Program-made: the position numbers and the translations under genes
The notes under the pieces: model-generated
The model's database searches: none
Seen by the model: the letters and a program-made list of their open reading frames with translations, nothing else
Told to the model about the DNA's origin: nothing
Assembly: GCF_027943255.1 (NCBI RefSeq)
Contig: NC_072892.1
Location: 21,723,792-21,787,791, forward strand
Length of the DNA: 64,000 bases
Direction of reading: 5' to 3'
From: Anastrepha obliqua
Taxonomy: Eukaryota; Arthropoda; Insecta; Diptera; Tephritidae
Shown here: piece by piece, positions 42,781 to 52,159 of the stretch
Position numbering within the stretch: position 1 is the first letter of the stretch
How the letters are laid out: every line of letters begins with the position of its first letter

Positions 42781-43004
42781 CGTGAGAATAGATGACAGCA
42801 AAAACGGCGCGCAGTAATCAAACAAAAAAATCTTTTTCACTTTTCGCGTGTAGGCGCAAGTTTTTTTTAGTCAAAGTAATTGAATTTTTTATTTATGTGT
42901 ATTTGAGACATAAAAATTGTTTATATAGATGAAACTAAGTTTGTACATCAAAAGCCCACGTGTTATTGTATAATGGCCATATACTAGATTTATGTAGTAA
43001 ACAA
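42781..43004. other. Spacer, no gene
   Basis: AT-rich DNA between piggyBac remnant and the next repeat. Confidence 0.5.
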
Positions 43005-43095
43005 TCTTTATATATAAAAATGAATGTTTGTCTGTATGTCCTTGATTAACTCAAAAACTACTGGACCGCTTATTATAAAAATTGGTTTAACTCTT
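43005..43095 (+). mobile_element. Helentron-like repeat fragment
   Basis: ATATATAAAAATGAATGTTT followed by GTCTGTATGTCC and AACTACTGGACCG is a widespread insect repeat phrase, usually found in non-autonomous Helentrons. Only this short piece is seen, and no terminus is defined. Confidence 0.45.
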
Positions 43096-43320
43096 TATTT
43101 TTTCTTATTTACTTAAAAATTCAGCAAACTGATGAACATTTTTTTAGAATTTCTCGAAAAATTTCACGTTTGAAGTGGCTCAAAAATTGTGTTGATTTCC
43201 GAAATATTTTGAAATTAGAAAAATTTTTAATTTTTGTTTTTAATTTTAGAAAGCCACTCTAATGTAGAAAGCATTGAATAATTATAGCATATGAAATTAT
43301 TGACAGATTTTGGAAAATAT

Positions 43321-43645
43321 TACGTGCGCAACTAAGTTCGCGCTGTTTGTCAATAGATGCCGCCAGCAGTGTGTGCTAGTCGATTCTAACATAACCTAAA
43401 CGTCATAAACCAAGCTCAGACATATGGTAAACAAACTGCTTCGACACATTAGTGATTTTGTTTTGGTATTTGGTTTTGTGAAAATTTCTGATTTTGTGCC
43501 GAATAATCGTCATTTGCGGGAAGTGTTGATTTTCCTCTTTCATTCGAAAAAAACGGCGGCTGAAGCGCATCGAGAGCTACAAAAAGTTTATGGAGATGCT
43601 GCTTTAAGTGAAACAGCGTGCCGAGATTGGTTCCGTCGCTTCATA
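43321..43645 (+). pseudogene. mariner N-terminal transposase fragment with left TIR
   Basis: ACGTGCGCAACTAAGTTCGC at about 43322, next to TA, resembles the TIR of mellifera-type mariners. The frame from 43424 gives an HTH region: NNRHLREVLIFLFHSKKTAA followed by EAHRELQKVYGDAALSETAC and RDWFRRF. The protein is cut by a SINE at 43646. A short piece, DDFNIDD (43916-43939), beyond the SINE fits the expected continuation. The rest of the element is missing. Confidence 0.82.
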
Positions 43646-43912
43646 TTTGTGGCGTGCGTTTTGATGTTGTTTCACAAATGGTCCCTCCATCCCTCAGTTT
43701 CAAGCCGACACCGAATGACAGATATCTTTTATGAGGAGCTTTTCCATGGCAGAAATACACTCGGAGGTTTGCCATTGCCTGCCGAGGGGCGACCGCTATT
43801 AGAAAAAACTTTCTTTTAGTTTTGATCTTTCACCGAGAGTCGAACCGACGTTTTCTCTCTGAATTCCGAATGGTAGTCACGCACCAACCCATTCGGCCAC
43901 GGCGGCCGCATC
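43646..43912 (-). mobile_element. SINE inserted in the mariner
   Basis: Matches the 39195-39504 copy from GTGGCGTGCGTTTTGATGTT through CGAACGGCAGAT-like sequence to the head (ACTCGGAGGTTTGCCATTGC, GAATGGTAGTCACGCACCAA, CGGCCACGGCGGCCGC). Box B-like GAGTCGAACCG and box A-like CCATTCGGCCA are visible on the minus strand. Flanks share TCATA, a possible target duplication. Confidence 0.88.
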
Positions 43913-43939
43913 ATAGACGATGATTTTAATATTGATGAC

Positions 43940-44050
43940 ACCTAAGTATTTTGCCTTTTGGGTTAGCATAAGACTAACGCCGTTTAATTTTGGGAGATTA
44001 AAGTTTGGTATCTTGGTTCTCATACTTATAAAAGAAGTGACCCAGAGGCT
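43940..44050 (-). pseudogene. LINE family H RT fragment
   Basis: Minus strand: RTKIPNFNLPKLNGVSLMLT and QKAKYLGVI, almost the same as residues in 40255-40335. Only about 100 bp long, directly after the mariner remnant. Confidence 0.8.
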
Positions 44051-44199
44051 TTGCTCATCCAAATCAAAGCGCCTATCCTAACCGCACCCTTGTAATGCTC
44101 ACAAAGCGCCGCAATTTTTTAGCTATTATCTTTTGAAACAGTTGCTTTAAACAGCTGACGCACGTTTCGTGTTTTGTTTCACTGTCAAGCATCTTCAGT

Positions 44200-44940
44200 T
44201 TGGTCTATAATTTAACCATGAATCGTTTTACAAACGAACAACACCTGCAAATCATTGATTTTTATTATAAAAATGCGTGTTCTGTTAAGAAACTTTCAAG
44301 TCGAAAAATTGTGTTCAGCGACGAAGCTCATTTTTGGATCAATGGGTACGTAAATAAGCAGTATTGTCGATTTTGGAGTGAAGATCAGCCAGGAGAATTT
44401 CAAGAGCTACCAACGTATCCAGAAAAGGTCACAGTTTGGTGCGGTTTATGGGCTGGAGGTACCATTGGAGCGTACTTCTTCAAAGATGCTGCGAATCGTA
44501 ACGTAACTGTGAATGGTGAGCGCTACCGTGAAATGATATCCAACTTTTTTTTGCCCAAAATGCAAAAGCTTGAATTGCATGACATGTAGTTTCAGCAAGA
44601 CGGTGCCACATGCCACACAGCACGCGTAACAATGGACTTGTTGAGAGGCGAGTTCGGTGAACATTTTATTTCACGTTCGGGACCTGTCAATTGGCCACCC
44701 AGACCGTGCGATATAACACCTTTAGACTATTTTTTGTGGGGCTATGTTTACTCGTAAAGCTCATGTCTATTCAGACGAGCCTGTTTCAATTAACGCATTG
44801 GAAGACAACATTAAAGCATTTATATGTGAGATACCGGCCGAAACATTGTAAAGAGTAGGCCAAAATTGGACTAAGCAGATGGACCATTTGAAGCGCAATC
44901 GCGGTCAACATTTGCATGAAAAATAATCTTCAAACATTAA
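44200..44940 (+). pseudogene. DD41D mariner transposase, internally deleted
   Basis: Starts MNRFTNEQHLQIIDFYYKNA at 44218, jumps to SSRKIVFSDEAHFWINGYVN (first catalytic D), and continues KVTVWCGLWAGGTIGAYFF, FQQDGATCHTARVTMDLLR and PRPCDITPLDYFLWGY. Forty-one residues separate the last two D residues. Part of the N-terminal domain is deleted at about 44295. A stop at 44587 and frameshifts after 44755 inactivate it. It belongs with the copies at 54464 and 61005 rather than with rosa proper, by wording (WAGGTIG, HTA). Confidence 0.85.
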
Positions 44941-44944
44941 ATTA

Positions 44945-47449
44945 TATGGACTGTACAATCGATTTAAATTAAGATTTCATGCATTTTTCTGAATTTTACG
45001 TGTTTTTTTTTCAAAAACTTTCCTATAGTTCTTAAAAAATCAGCCTTGACTTCATTCTAAACTCAAAATACTATGCCTTAGTAACTCAATTCTGTTTAGA
45101 AAGAGTATTCTTTTCAGAGTAGGTTCTTACTTAGAGATTTATTTTTGACAAGACACTTAATCTGTCTGCACGGCTGAGAATAGCACGCGCAGTTAAATGA
45201 CTTTTGGAACATTTATGCTATCATTATTTGTAAACTCGTTTCTTTCGCCTCTCCTCTTCAGCTGAGATATTATCGCACACATACCAATAAACATATGAAG
45301 TTAAGTTTCCATAGATTCATGAGAGCATTCGCCACCATTTCCTGTGCATCGTAAAAGGTTTCCACACACTAAAAACCAAAACAAACGACCCAAACTTAAT
45401 ACAACAAAACTTAGTCGCCGCCCGCTCATTAAATCATTCATTCGAATTTCTTTTACACATTTCACCAGCGAAAATGAGCTCAAATAATGAGGATGATTAT
45501 GAGAATGACGAAATGGTGCTGATGGGCGCTTAAATGAAATTAAACGAAATTAGAGCACATGCGCCACCATTGAAGGGTTAAACGCGAGTCGTTAAGAAAA
45601 CAAATTGCAAGCAAACCACTCACACAGCCACACAGCGCCAAACAAACAGTCGGTGCAAAATGTAAACGCCCATACCTCATATGGTAACAAGTGTAGCAGA
45701 ACTGCGATAACTAAGCCAATTTGTTATGAGGCTGTGTGAAAAAGCAATGCAGGAAATTTAGTTTTGCCATCGAAGGAAAAATGCAGGGGCAGCATACGAA
45801 ATATGAAAAGCGTAGCTATTCAAAAGGCTTTCCACCAACTCGAGCTTCTAATGAGAAATTATGACATGGCCATTAGGTTTTCGCGCAATTTGCGAAGTTG
45901 CGAAATGTGTAAAGCATTACAGCTGTCAATAGGCAGGAAAAAATGTTCAAGATTCATTACGCTGCTGATTTGTATGCGCTGCTGAAAGCCAACAAAGCAC
46001 TTAGAGGATTCTTGAAAAGGCATTGAAAACGGCACTTTTGAGATGCGCCGCTTTTTGTATAATGAAAACAGGCCATAAGAAATGAAGAAGTGGCAAAAGT
46101 AACTGGAAAATATGAGAAGTTATGGAAGTAACAAATTCGAGGTGTTCTTATGCATGAAGCAGAAAAATGGCTCCAAAAAGAAAATGCCGAGTAGGGGCGG
46201 CTTAATGAAAGTGGGAATAAACAAAGGCAATTTAGTGCTGGAATTTCAAAGATGAAGAATGAAATGAATACATACTTACACATCCAAGTAAGTAAGTAAT
46301 TGCACAAGGATGTATAGAAGGTAAGCCTGGTGGGTAAGTAGCATTGATAAAAATGGCCGTGTGCTTTCAGTAAGTTCGAGTGGAAATGGGCACAAATGGC
46401 ATTGCTGTGTTTTGTAAGAAAAGTATGAAGTAAGTAAGTAAAATGGTGGTGGACCCGTATATACACTTGTGTGCATAACAACAGTAGCGCGTTATATAGT
46501 AAAATTAGGACTATTTTTTAATTTTTTTCATATCTATAAAAATATGGTTTATACTACAAAAAAAGACTTATAACTTGAAACTTACAAATTTTTTATTTCT
46601 ATTGAAATTTTTAGCTTTGCACAAAATTTAAAAGAATCAACAAATTTGAAACTTTTTTATAAGAATTTTTAGGAAAATTTAGATTTTAAGAATGAAACTG
46701 TGTGACTATTTATTCAGGCTAAAATACCAAAAAACTAAATTTCCCATTTGCTAATTTCAAATTTCCCTACCAAGTAATTCTTTGATTGAGCAAAATGAAG
46801 TGCAAAACATGAAAATTAAGAAAGATAATTTTTTTTTGTTTTTCCTTGTTCACTCCTCTCGGGAGCATAGGCCCTCGACAAGACTCAGTCTTGCGTTGGT
46901 TTCGTTAATCTGTTTTTGATTTCTGACAGCCTGCCGCTACCAGTCCTAAGTAGTGGGAATGCCCACCTGTCGTTGTTTAGGAACAACGCCTTCTTACTGC
47001 TTGGAATGCCATCTGTGTCGCACATTTTTCTGGCAGAAGGATCGCACAGATGGTTGAGGATTTCGCTAAATTTGGTATATCTGCGCTATTATCGCAATTG
47101 CCCGCTGCCTCTTGCTGGTGCCACTGATGAATTGTGTAATTGTGTTTTTTTGTTTTGTTTTGCCTGTTTTAGCAGCCACAATGCAAATAATGCGCAGACT
47201 ATTGTGCGGGAGTAAGGATGGAAAAGAAGAAAAAAAAACCAAAGACATAATCCAACAAAATTTACTAATATTTTTATGGCTCTGCTGATCTTTTTTGTTA
47301 ATTTATTGATATATAATATCTTTAAGGATTTCTCGCCGCTGTTGCTTTTTCCAGATCGAGCCAGACACTCTTATTACTTTGTCCCATTTTTTCCCTAAAA
47401 ATCGCTCTGCTCTCCTGCTTTTGAGCTTGGTATCTTTGTGCTTCGCCTT
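44945..47449. other. No gene seen; fly intergenic DNA
   Basis: Unique-looking sequence. The 174-codon minus frame at 45957-46481 and others show no domain, biased composition and no conserved blocks. Confidence 0.55.
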
Positions 47450-47612
47450 TTCTTGATAACCGCCTAAGCGATTTTGGTCAAGTTTAATAACGCGAGAAAA
47501 TCGTTTCTGCCTTGAGCTTACCGACGCTAATTGGATGCCAGAAAGAGGCCTTTTCTTCGCTACTTCCACCAGCTGGTATCATATCGAAAACTTTCACAGT
47601 CAGCCCGTTTGA
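47450..47612 (-). mobile_element. Decayed RTE 3' fragment
   Basis: The minus strand reads KVFDMIPAGGS and, after a frameshift, RNDFLALLNLTKIA, parallel to KVFDAVPAGGS and RNDWRALLNSANIA in the RTE at 5188-5978. Older than the other two RTE copies. Confidence 0.7.
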
Positions 47613-47727
47613 ATCTAACCAATCGATACAACTTTTATCCGACTTTTTAAGAGGGATGAATTTAAGATAGATGATCTCTCTTAAAAGTTCGGCCGAAAAC
47701 TTGTATCGGTTGGCTAGATTAAAACGG
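47605..47727. mobile_element. Foldback/MITE of about 120 bp
   Basis: GTTTGAATCTAACCAATCGA on the left pairs with the reverse complement of TTGTATCGGTTGGCTAGATT on the right, and pairing continues through CTTTTTAAGAGGG against CTCTCTTAAAAG. The whole element is nearly one imperfect palindrome. Borders overlap slightly with the RTE remnant and are approximate. Confidence 0.75.
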
Positions 47728-47749
47728 TCTGGTTTGTTATTTTTAACAG

Positions 47750-47917
47750 ATGGAGCAACTTACATTGGTGAACAGTGAAAAAGCCATAAGGGTTTTTTAC
47801 CGCAAATTGCTTCGCGTGACATGCCTTTCTCATGCTCTTCATGGGTTTTGTGAAAAACTACGAGAATCTAATCTTAAAGTTGATGGTTTAATTGCTAACA
47901 TAAAAAAAAAAGGATTC
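47750..47917 (+). pseudogene. DNA-transposon protein, left part, split by FLYWCH element
   Basis: The frame reads RVTCLSHALHGFCEKLRESN followed by LKVDGLIANIKKK. This type of stretch (TCLAHALHR.., V..LI.N.KK.FLKAP) is common in decayed insect transposase-like proteins, possibly hAT-related. The frame breaks where the CCCGAA element starts and its next residues appear at 48706. Confidence 0.6.
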
Positions 47918-47925
47918 CAGGTCAA

Positions 47926-48064
47926 AATCCCGAAAACACATGCCCGAATGGACATTCACCCGAAACCCAATCACCCGAAAATAATTTACCCGAATAAATT
48001 TGCCCGAATACGAATACCCGAATCTTATTAATTTTCCCGAAAAATGCCCGAAAAATGCCCGAAA
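47926..48064 (+). repeat. CCCGAA array, ten copies
   Basis: Hexamer CCCGAA preceded by A, G or T and followed by A or T, at irregular spacing. The intervening words (TGCCCGAATGG, AATTTGCCCGAATACG) differ, so it is an array of sites rather than a tandem repeat. Confidence 0.92.
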
Positions 48065-48085
48065 AAATAAAAAATAAATAGAAAT

Positions 48086-48404
48086 AAACAAAACTTTGTA
48101 CTTGTGCTGGAGGGCATTCCGGATGATCTTCCGCGACTCGTTTTAAATTAACCTTCACTAATTCCGCTTTCGCTGTATCCTGATTGGGCGGATGTTCATG
48201 AGGAGATTTTTTAGGGCCTTTTAAAACTATTAACTCAGAAACTGTCTGCAATGTAATTGCCCGCGCTTTGCATTCTTTTCTTCGAACCAATTGACAGTCC
48301 CAATAGAATTGATTATTTTTCGACGGTTTGGATCTGACATAAATGTATCCTCCGATTATTAATTTTTTTCCGACAAGTTGTCCCACTTCCTCAATTTCTT
48401 CCAT
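48086..48404 (-). CDS. FLYWCH-type zinc finger protein, transposon-associated
   Basis: The frame begins MEEIEEVGQLVGKKLIIGGY at 48404. Over the first 74 residues it shows FLYWCH landmarks: Y20/Y22, W35 with C37 (FYWDCQLV), C45 (KECKARAIT), then H69 and H71 (SPHEHPPN), a C2H2-type zinc-binding set. It continues DTAKAELVKVNLKRVAEDHP and ECPPAQVQ. After about residue 106 the frame runs into AT-rich DNA and the CCCGAA array, ending at 47922, so the native end is unclear. FLYWCH domains bind DNA or protein partners. Here it would be expected to recognise element ends, which is an inference. No frameshift is visible in the domain. Confidence 0.75.
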
Positions 48405-48565
48405 TTTTATGAATAATTAAGAACGAATGACTGACTGATGAATTTGACACAAGAATTTTGACAACATTTGTTATGAATAAATAAAGGAATAGCACTCTTT
48501 TGTTCTTTTCTTGCATGTACTTCAAGTGTATACTAATTCTTAATTATTTTAAATTTTTTTTTCTT

Positions 48566-48690
48566 TTCGGGTAAAAGGATTCGGGCAAATGGGTTCGGGC
48601 GAAGACGTTCGGGCAAAAAAATTCGGAAAACTGTCAATTCGGGGAAATATACATTCGGGCGTGTGGATTCGGGCGGGTGTTTTCGGGCGT
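48566..48690 (-). repeat. TTCGGG array, eight copies, inverted relative to left array
   Basis: Eight TTCGGG and one TTCGGA, mostly followed by C. Orientation is opposite to the array at 47926-48064, giving the element a symmetric layout. Confidence 0.92.
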
Positions 48691-48705
48691 TTGGGCGTAA
48701 ACAAA

Positions 48706-48925
48706 AAAAAGTTCCTTCAGGCTCCATCACGCACTACAATTTTTGGACATGGCAAATCAGAACCCATAATAACACAGTGGGGAAGAAGCAATTGGATATT
48801 GTGCTAAATATTTTGAAAATTTTAAATAAGGAAGATTTAAACAGACTCTCAACTTATCAAAAATACGAAAGTGTTATTGGAAGATGCTGGTGTGCGGCAA
48901 GAAATCATTTTTATAAACGCTAATT
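48706..48925 (+). pseudogene. DNA-transposon protein, right part
   Basis: Begins KKKFLQAPSRTTIF, then SEPIITQWGRSNWI and, in another frame, NILKILNKEDLNRLSTYQKY. It follows on from 47917 in the expected order, so one coding region was interrupted by the 47918-48703 insertion. Family not certain. Confidence 0.6.
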
Positions 48926-48999
48926 TCTGTTTTCTGGTGGATTCTATAAAAAGCGGAAAAGCGCCTTACAGCTGATGGCAGATATTGACAGATTGACAG

Positions 49000-49560
49000 A
49001 GTTGAATGTGTGGAAGTAGAAGAAATCCAAAGGCTGACCAATTCCGAATGCACCGTCATAGACCCGAGGGCCCTTATTGCCGCTTGGCTGTCGGGGTAAA
49101 TATTTACTTTCATGACTGTTGGTACGCATGTGAGCAGCGGTAACCTGAATTTGAGTCTGATGGGGAACACCTCGCAAAAAACTCCTCCGCCAACCTTTTC
49201 CTTCCAACTTCGATCCATGTGTGAACAATGTCCCCGTCCACTCTTCTCTTCATGGAATATGAATGGAGAAAGTTCCGGTTTTGGACTAAACGAAGGTATA
49301 CATTGTACCGTTGACAGGGGGATGAACTAGAAGTTTCTAAGGATGCTTGAGTGCCCATAAGTGAGGTTGAGCCTATAGCCCGAGCCCCTCAGTCCGATTG
49401 CGGTACGTGCAGCGGCAACTCTGCCTGCGATGTCTACGGGTACTACATTTAGCATTGCGTTGAGCGCCAGAGTAGGAGTCGTTCGAAGCGCCCCACTGAT
49501 TCCAATGAGTGCCGACCTTTGAACTCTCTCCAGCTTCTTCATATATTCCGGCATATGTCC
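49000..49560 (-). pseudogene. LINE family E fragment (RT end, RNase H)
   Basis: Minus strand: KLERVQRSALIGISGALRTT followed by PTLALNAMLNVVPVDIAGRV and RTAIGLRGSGYRLNLTYGHS (RT end, 49554-49327). Then come FTHGSKLEGKG (first RNase H block with D changed to H, near 49225) and VNIYPDSQAAIRALGSM (third block, near 49100). Frameshifts separate these. The IYPDSQAAIRALG wording links it to 38884-39165. Confidence 0.83.
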
Positions 49561-49637
49561 GCTGCGACTACAAGTTGATTATCCATTCACTCAGTGCAAT
49601 TTTTGACAACTTTCAATAAATCAGCAGTAAAGTTGTA

Positions 49638-49798
49638 AAGGGTGGTTAAATTTCAAGGCGGCCATTTGGGCGATATTTTGTTCCATACGTAATTGAGCCA
49701 TACAAATATTATCATAATAAAGAGAAATAAGAATAATTTCTTAAAAAAATTGTATTTTATTCAAAATCAACACCGGCCTTTAAAATTTAACCACCCTT
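49638..49798. mobile_element. 161-bp MITE derived from a DD41D mariner
   Basis: AAGGGTGGTTAAATTTCAAG at the left and its near reverse complement CTTTAAAATTTAACCACCCT at the right, both next to TA (49636-49637, 49799-49800). The interior (CGGCCATTTGGGCGATATTT and the following AATTATCATAATAAAGAG-type DNA) matches the last 160 bp of the copies at 54464 and 61005. It is thus a deletion derivative of that mariner with only the 3' end left. Confidence 0.9.
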
Positions 49799-49800
49799 TA

Positions 49801-51625
49801 GTTATCATGCAGCTTAAAAACACCCGATATAAGTGAAAGCTGCTTACCGCATGTAGCTAACAGAACTTCACAATTTAATATAATTTTTTTAGATATGCAT
49901 CCCTTGTCTCTAAATTTATTCATTATTTCCGAAACCAGCAGTAATTTTTTAAAACGAAATAAATTTCTTCTATTTTCATTTTTATTTGCATTTTTATTTT
50001 TTATTCAAGCCGGTCCCCCCATAGTCCCATTACTCAGCAGAGAAAATCTACATAACCAAATACCTGCCTTTATTTGCTACCTGCCTTTATTTGCCACTAT
50101 TACTACTACCACAGTTGCTACGTGTACGATTGCAACAACAACAAACGGCGCACTATTATTACTTTACAACTTCATTTCAGGTTTGTGGCTTACAAAAGAA
50201 TACCCAAATGAGCGAGAAAATGTTGCAGGAATTAATCTTTTTGGCAACACTTAGTAAAGTGGTTTGCCTCGAAAAACCAACAATTGAAAAATAGTTGCAA
50301 ACTACATGTAAACTCTCCCGGCGAAAGGTTGCTTCCCCCACTTAACCCGACGCAACTAACTTGAGTGCCACAAATTGGCTTGAAAGGTAAGATTTTCCGG
50401 ACCGCTTAAGTAATTCTCCTATTACTTGCTAGAGCTTTCAATGTATTGTAGAAGGATTTTTGGTGGGCTTAATATTCGTACGTGTACGAGTATACATTTG
50501 TGTGTATTTCCGAATTGTTTGTAGTTCAACGTAAGCACAAGCAAGTTGCCGGTGCAGTAGGGAATAAGATTTGCTTTAAAGCCAGCTATTACCAGCATTT
50601 CGTAAAGCGCCAAAGTAGAAATACAGGTGGAGGAGAATGCACTTAGACCGGAGTACCCAACTTGGCTTTCAATCTGTTTACATTTTTCGTGTATGTGTAT
50701 GTGCATGTTCGTGGGTGTGTTTGTGTATTTTTGCATTGTGCTGGCAATACATCATTTATCATAATGCCTCTACAAAAATATTTGCTTCTATAGATGCGCC
50801 CCTGCGCCTCCTACTCTATGCACTAAGGAATATTTTTGTTTTTCTACTCACCTTTGTGCTTAGAAATTACGCAGGAAGAAAAGTGGAAAGGAATTTCGCT
50901 GCTTGCTTTGCTACGCTTTTCGTACGAAAAAGAAAACGCGTATTTAGATTACTTTCAGCTCAATGGGATATGTTGCTGCTCCTCCGCTAGCTTTCTGTTC
51001 TACTCCAGTGCTTTGTGTGTGTCTGCTCTGAAAGCGCACTTTTTGTTTTTTTTTTTGTACGTTCTTCACCTTTGTTGCTGATCTTTCATATGCTTTTTGC
51101 GTTGTTCATATATTTCGGTGTAAGTTTAGTTTACTTTTTGTGCGTAGCCTCTCGTCGTAATGGATGTATTTGTTTGTTGTTTCCTGAGCTCTCGCCGCTT
51201 TAAGGATATGCGGGACTAAAGGTATGCGAAAATGGAGGTATTGCAATTTGTTTTCTGTTTTTTGGAAGCTGCTATTGCCTCTGTGTTTGTGCCCAATAAA
51301 ATCTGCAAAGAAAACAAAAGAATTGAGGAATTAGTGAAAAAAATGTAGATGATAGGTAAAAGCAGTACGCATGCGTCCGTTACTTAAAAAAGTAAAATAC
51401 ATTTATTTAATAGTTCCTAGCACTATTTTCCTTTTAAGCACACGATAAAGAATGCAAATCGTTTGGCAGATGAATCACAGGCAGTGCAAGGTGTCAGAGG
51501 TCACCAAAAACGCTTTTATGCCATCTTCAGTAGTTTTTATAAATTAAAGGCACGGTTTTGATAAAATATTAAATCCATTCGTTCCAAACGTTACTCGATC
51601 AAATTTTGCGTTAAATCCAACGTTA
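49801..51625. other. No gene seen; fly intergenic DNA
   Basis: T-rich unique-looking sequence. Frames at 49895-50254 and 50637-50990 are hydrophobic because of T-rich composition and carry no recognisable domain. Confidence 0.55.
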
Positions 51626-51639
51626 CTCTATTAAATTTT

Positions 51640-52140
51640 GCGTAAAGCTAAAGAGTTTGCACCTCCAGCAAGCACTGTAAACGCGGCATTTTACAAAAAA
51701 GTGCTCCTTCGGCTGAAAAACCGCGTCGCCCGGGTTCGGCCTGACCTCGCCAACAATTGGACCCTTCATCGTGACAATGCGCCGGCGCACACCGCTTTCC
51801 TCTGCACCTCTGTATTGGCCAAGATGGGGGTTCCGGTGCCTCCCCACCCTTCCTATAGCCCAGACCTGTCCCCTCTGGACTTCTTCTTGTTCCCGCCCCT
51901 GAAAAGAAAGCTGAAGCGGAGGCGTTTCGACTCCATCGAGGCGATCCAAAAAACTGTGACAGCCGAATTGAACGCGATTCCGGGGGATGAGTTTAAAAAA
52001 TGTTTCCTGCAGTGGAAGGACCGCTACCAGCGGTGTATTGACGCTCAAGGGTCCTATTTTGAAGAATATTAATTGTATAAGCCAAAAGGTTTAATAAAAC
52101 TGCTTAAAAAAATAAAGCTCGTTACTATTCAATCAAACCC
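51640..52140 (+). pseudogene. mariner (DD34D) transposase C-terminal part with right TIR
   Basis: The frame reads STVNAAFYKKVLLRLKNRVA, WTLHRDNAPAHTAFLCTSVL and HPSYSPDLSPLDFFLF. Thirty-four residues separate the two D residues, the classical mariner signature. It ends IDAQGSYFEEY followed by a stop at 52070. The right end ATTCAATCAAACCCTG next to TA (52139-52141) looks like a TIR. The 5' two thirds, including the first catalytic D, are missing; the C-terminal frame is intact. Confidence 0.88.
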
Positions 52141-52159
52141 TGTATTTAGGAAAATAAAG

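Larger units (their letters stand above)
47918..48703 (-). mobile_element. FLYWCH-encoding element with inverted CCCGAA arrays
   Basis: The left end (47926-48064) holds ten CCCGAA hexamers spaced about 10-20 bp apart. The right end (48566-48690) holds eight TTCGGG hexamers, the reverse complement, plus one TTCGGA variant. Between the arrays lies a FLYWCH gene on the minus strand. A-rich borders (ATAAAAAAAA on the left, CAAAAAAAA on the right) may be a target duplication of 8-9 bp. Clustered subterminal repeats and FLYWCH proteins are both known in Mutator-like and related DNA transposons, but no transposase is present. The superfamily is an inference. Confidence 0.7.

Noticed and set aside
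45957..46481. 174-codon minus-strand frame
   Set aside because: No recognisable domain; a second frame overlaps it and the region looks like ordinary fly spacer.
47926..48690. CCCGAA arrays as a CRISPR array
   Set aside because: The repeated unit is six bases with irregular spacing and inverted symmetry in a eukaryotic genome.
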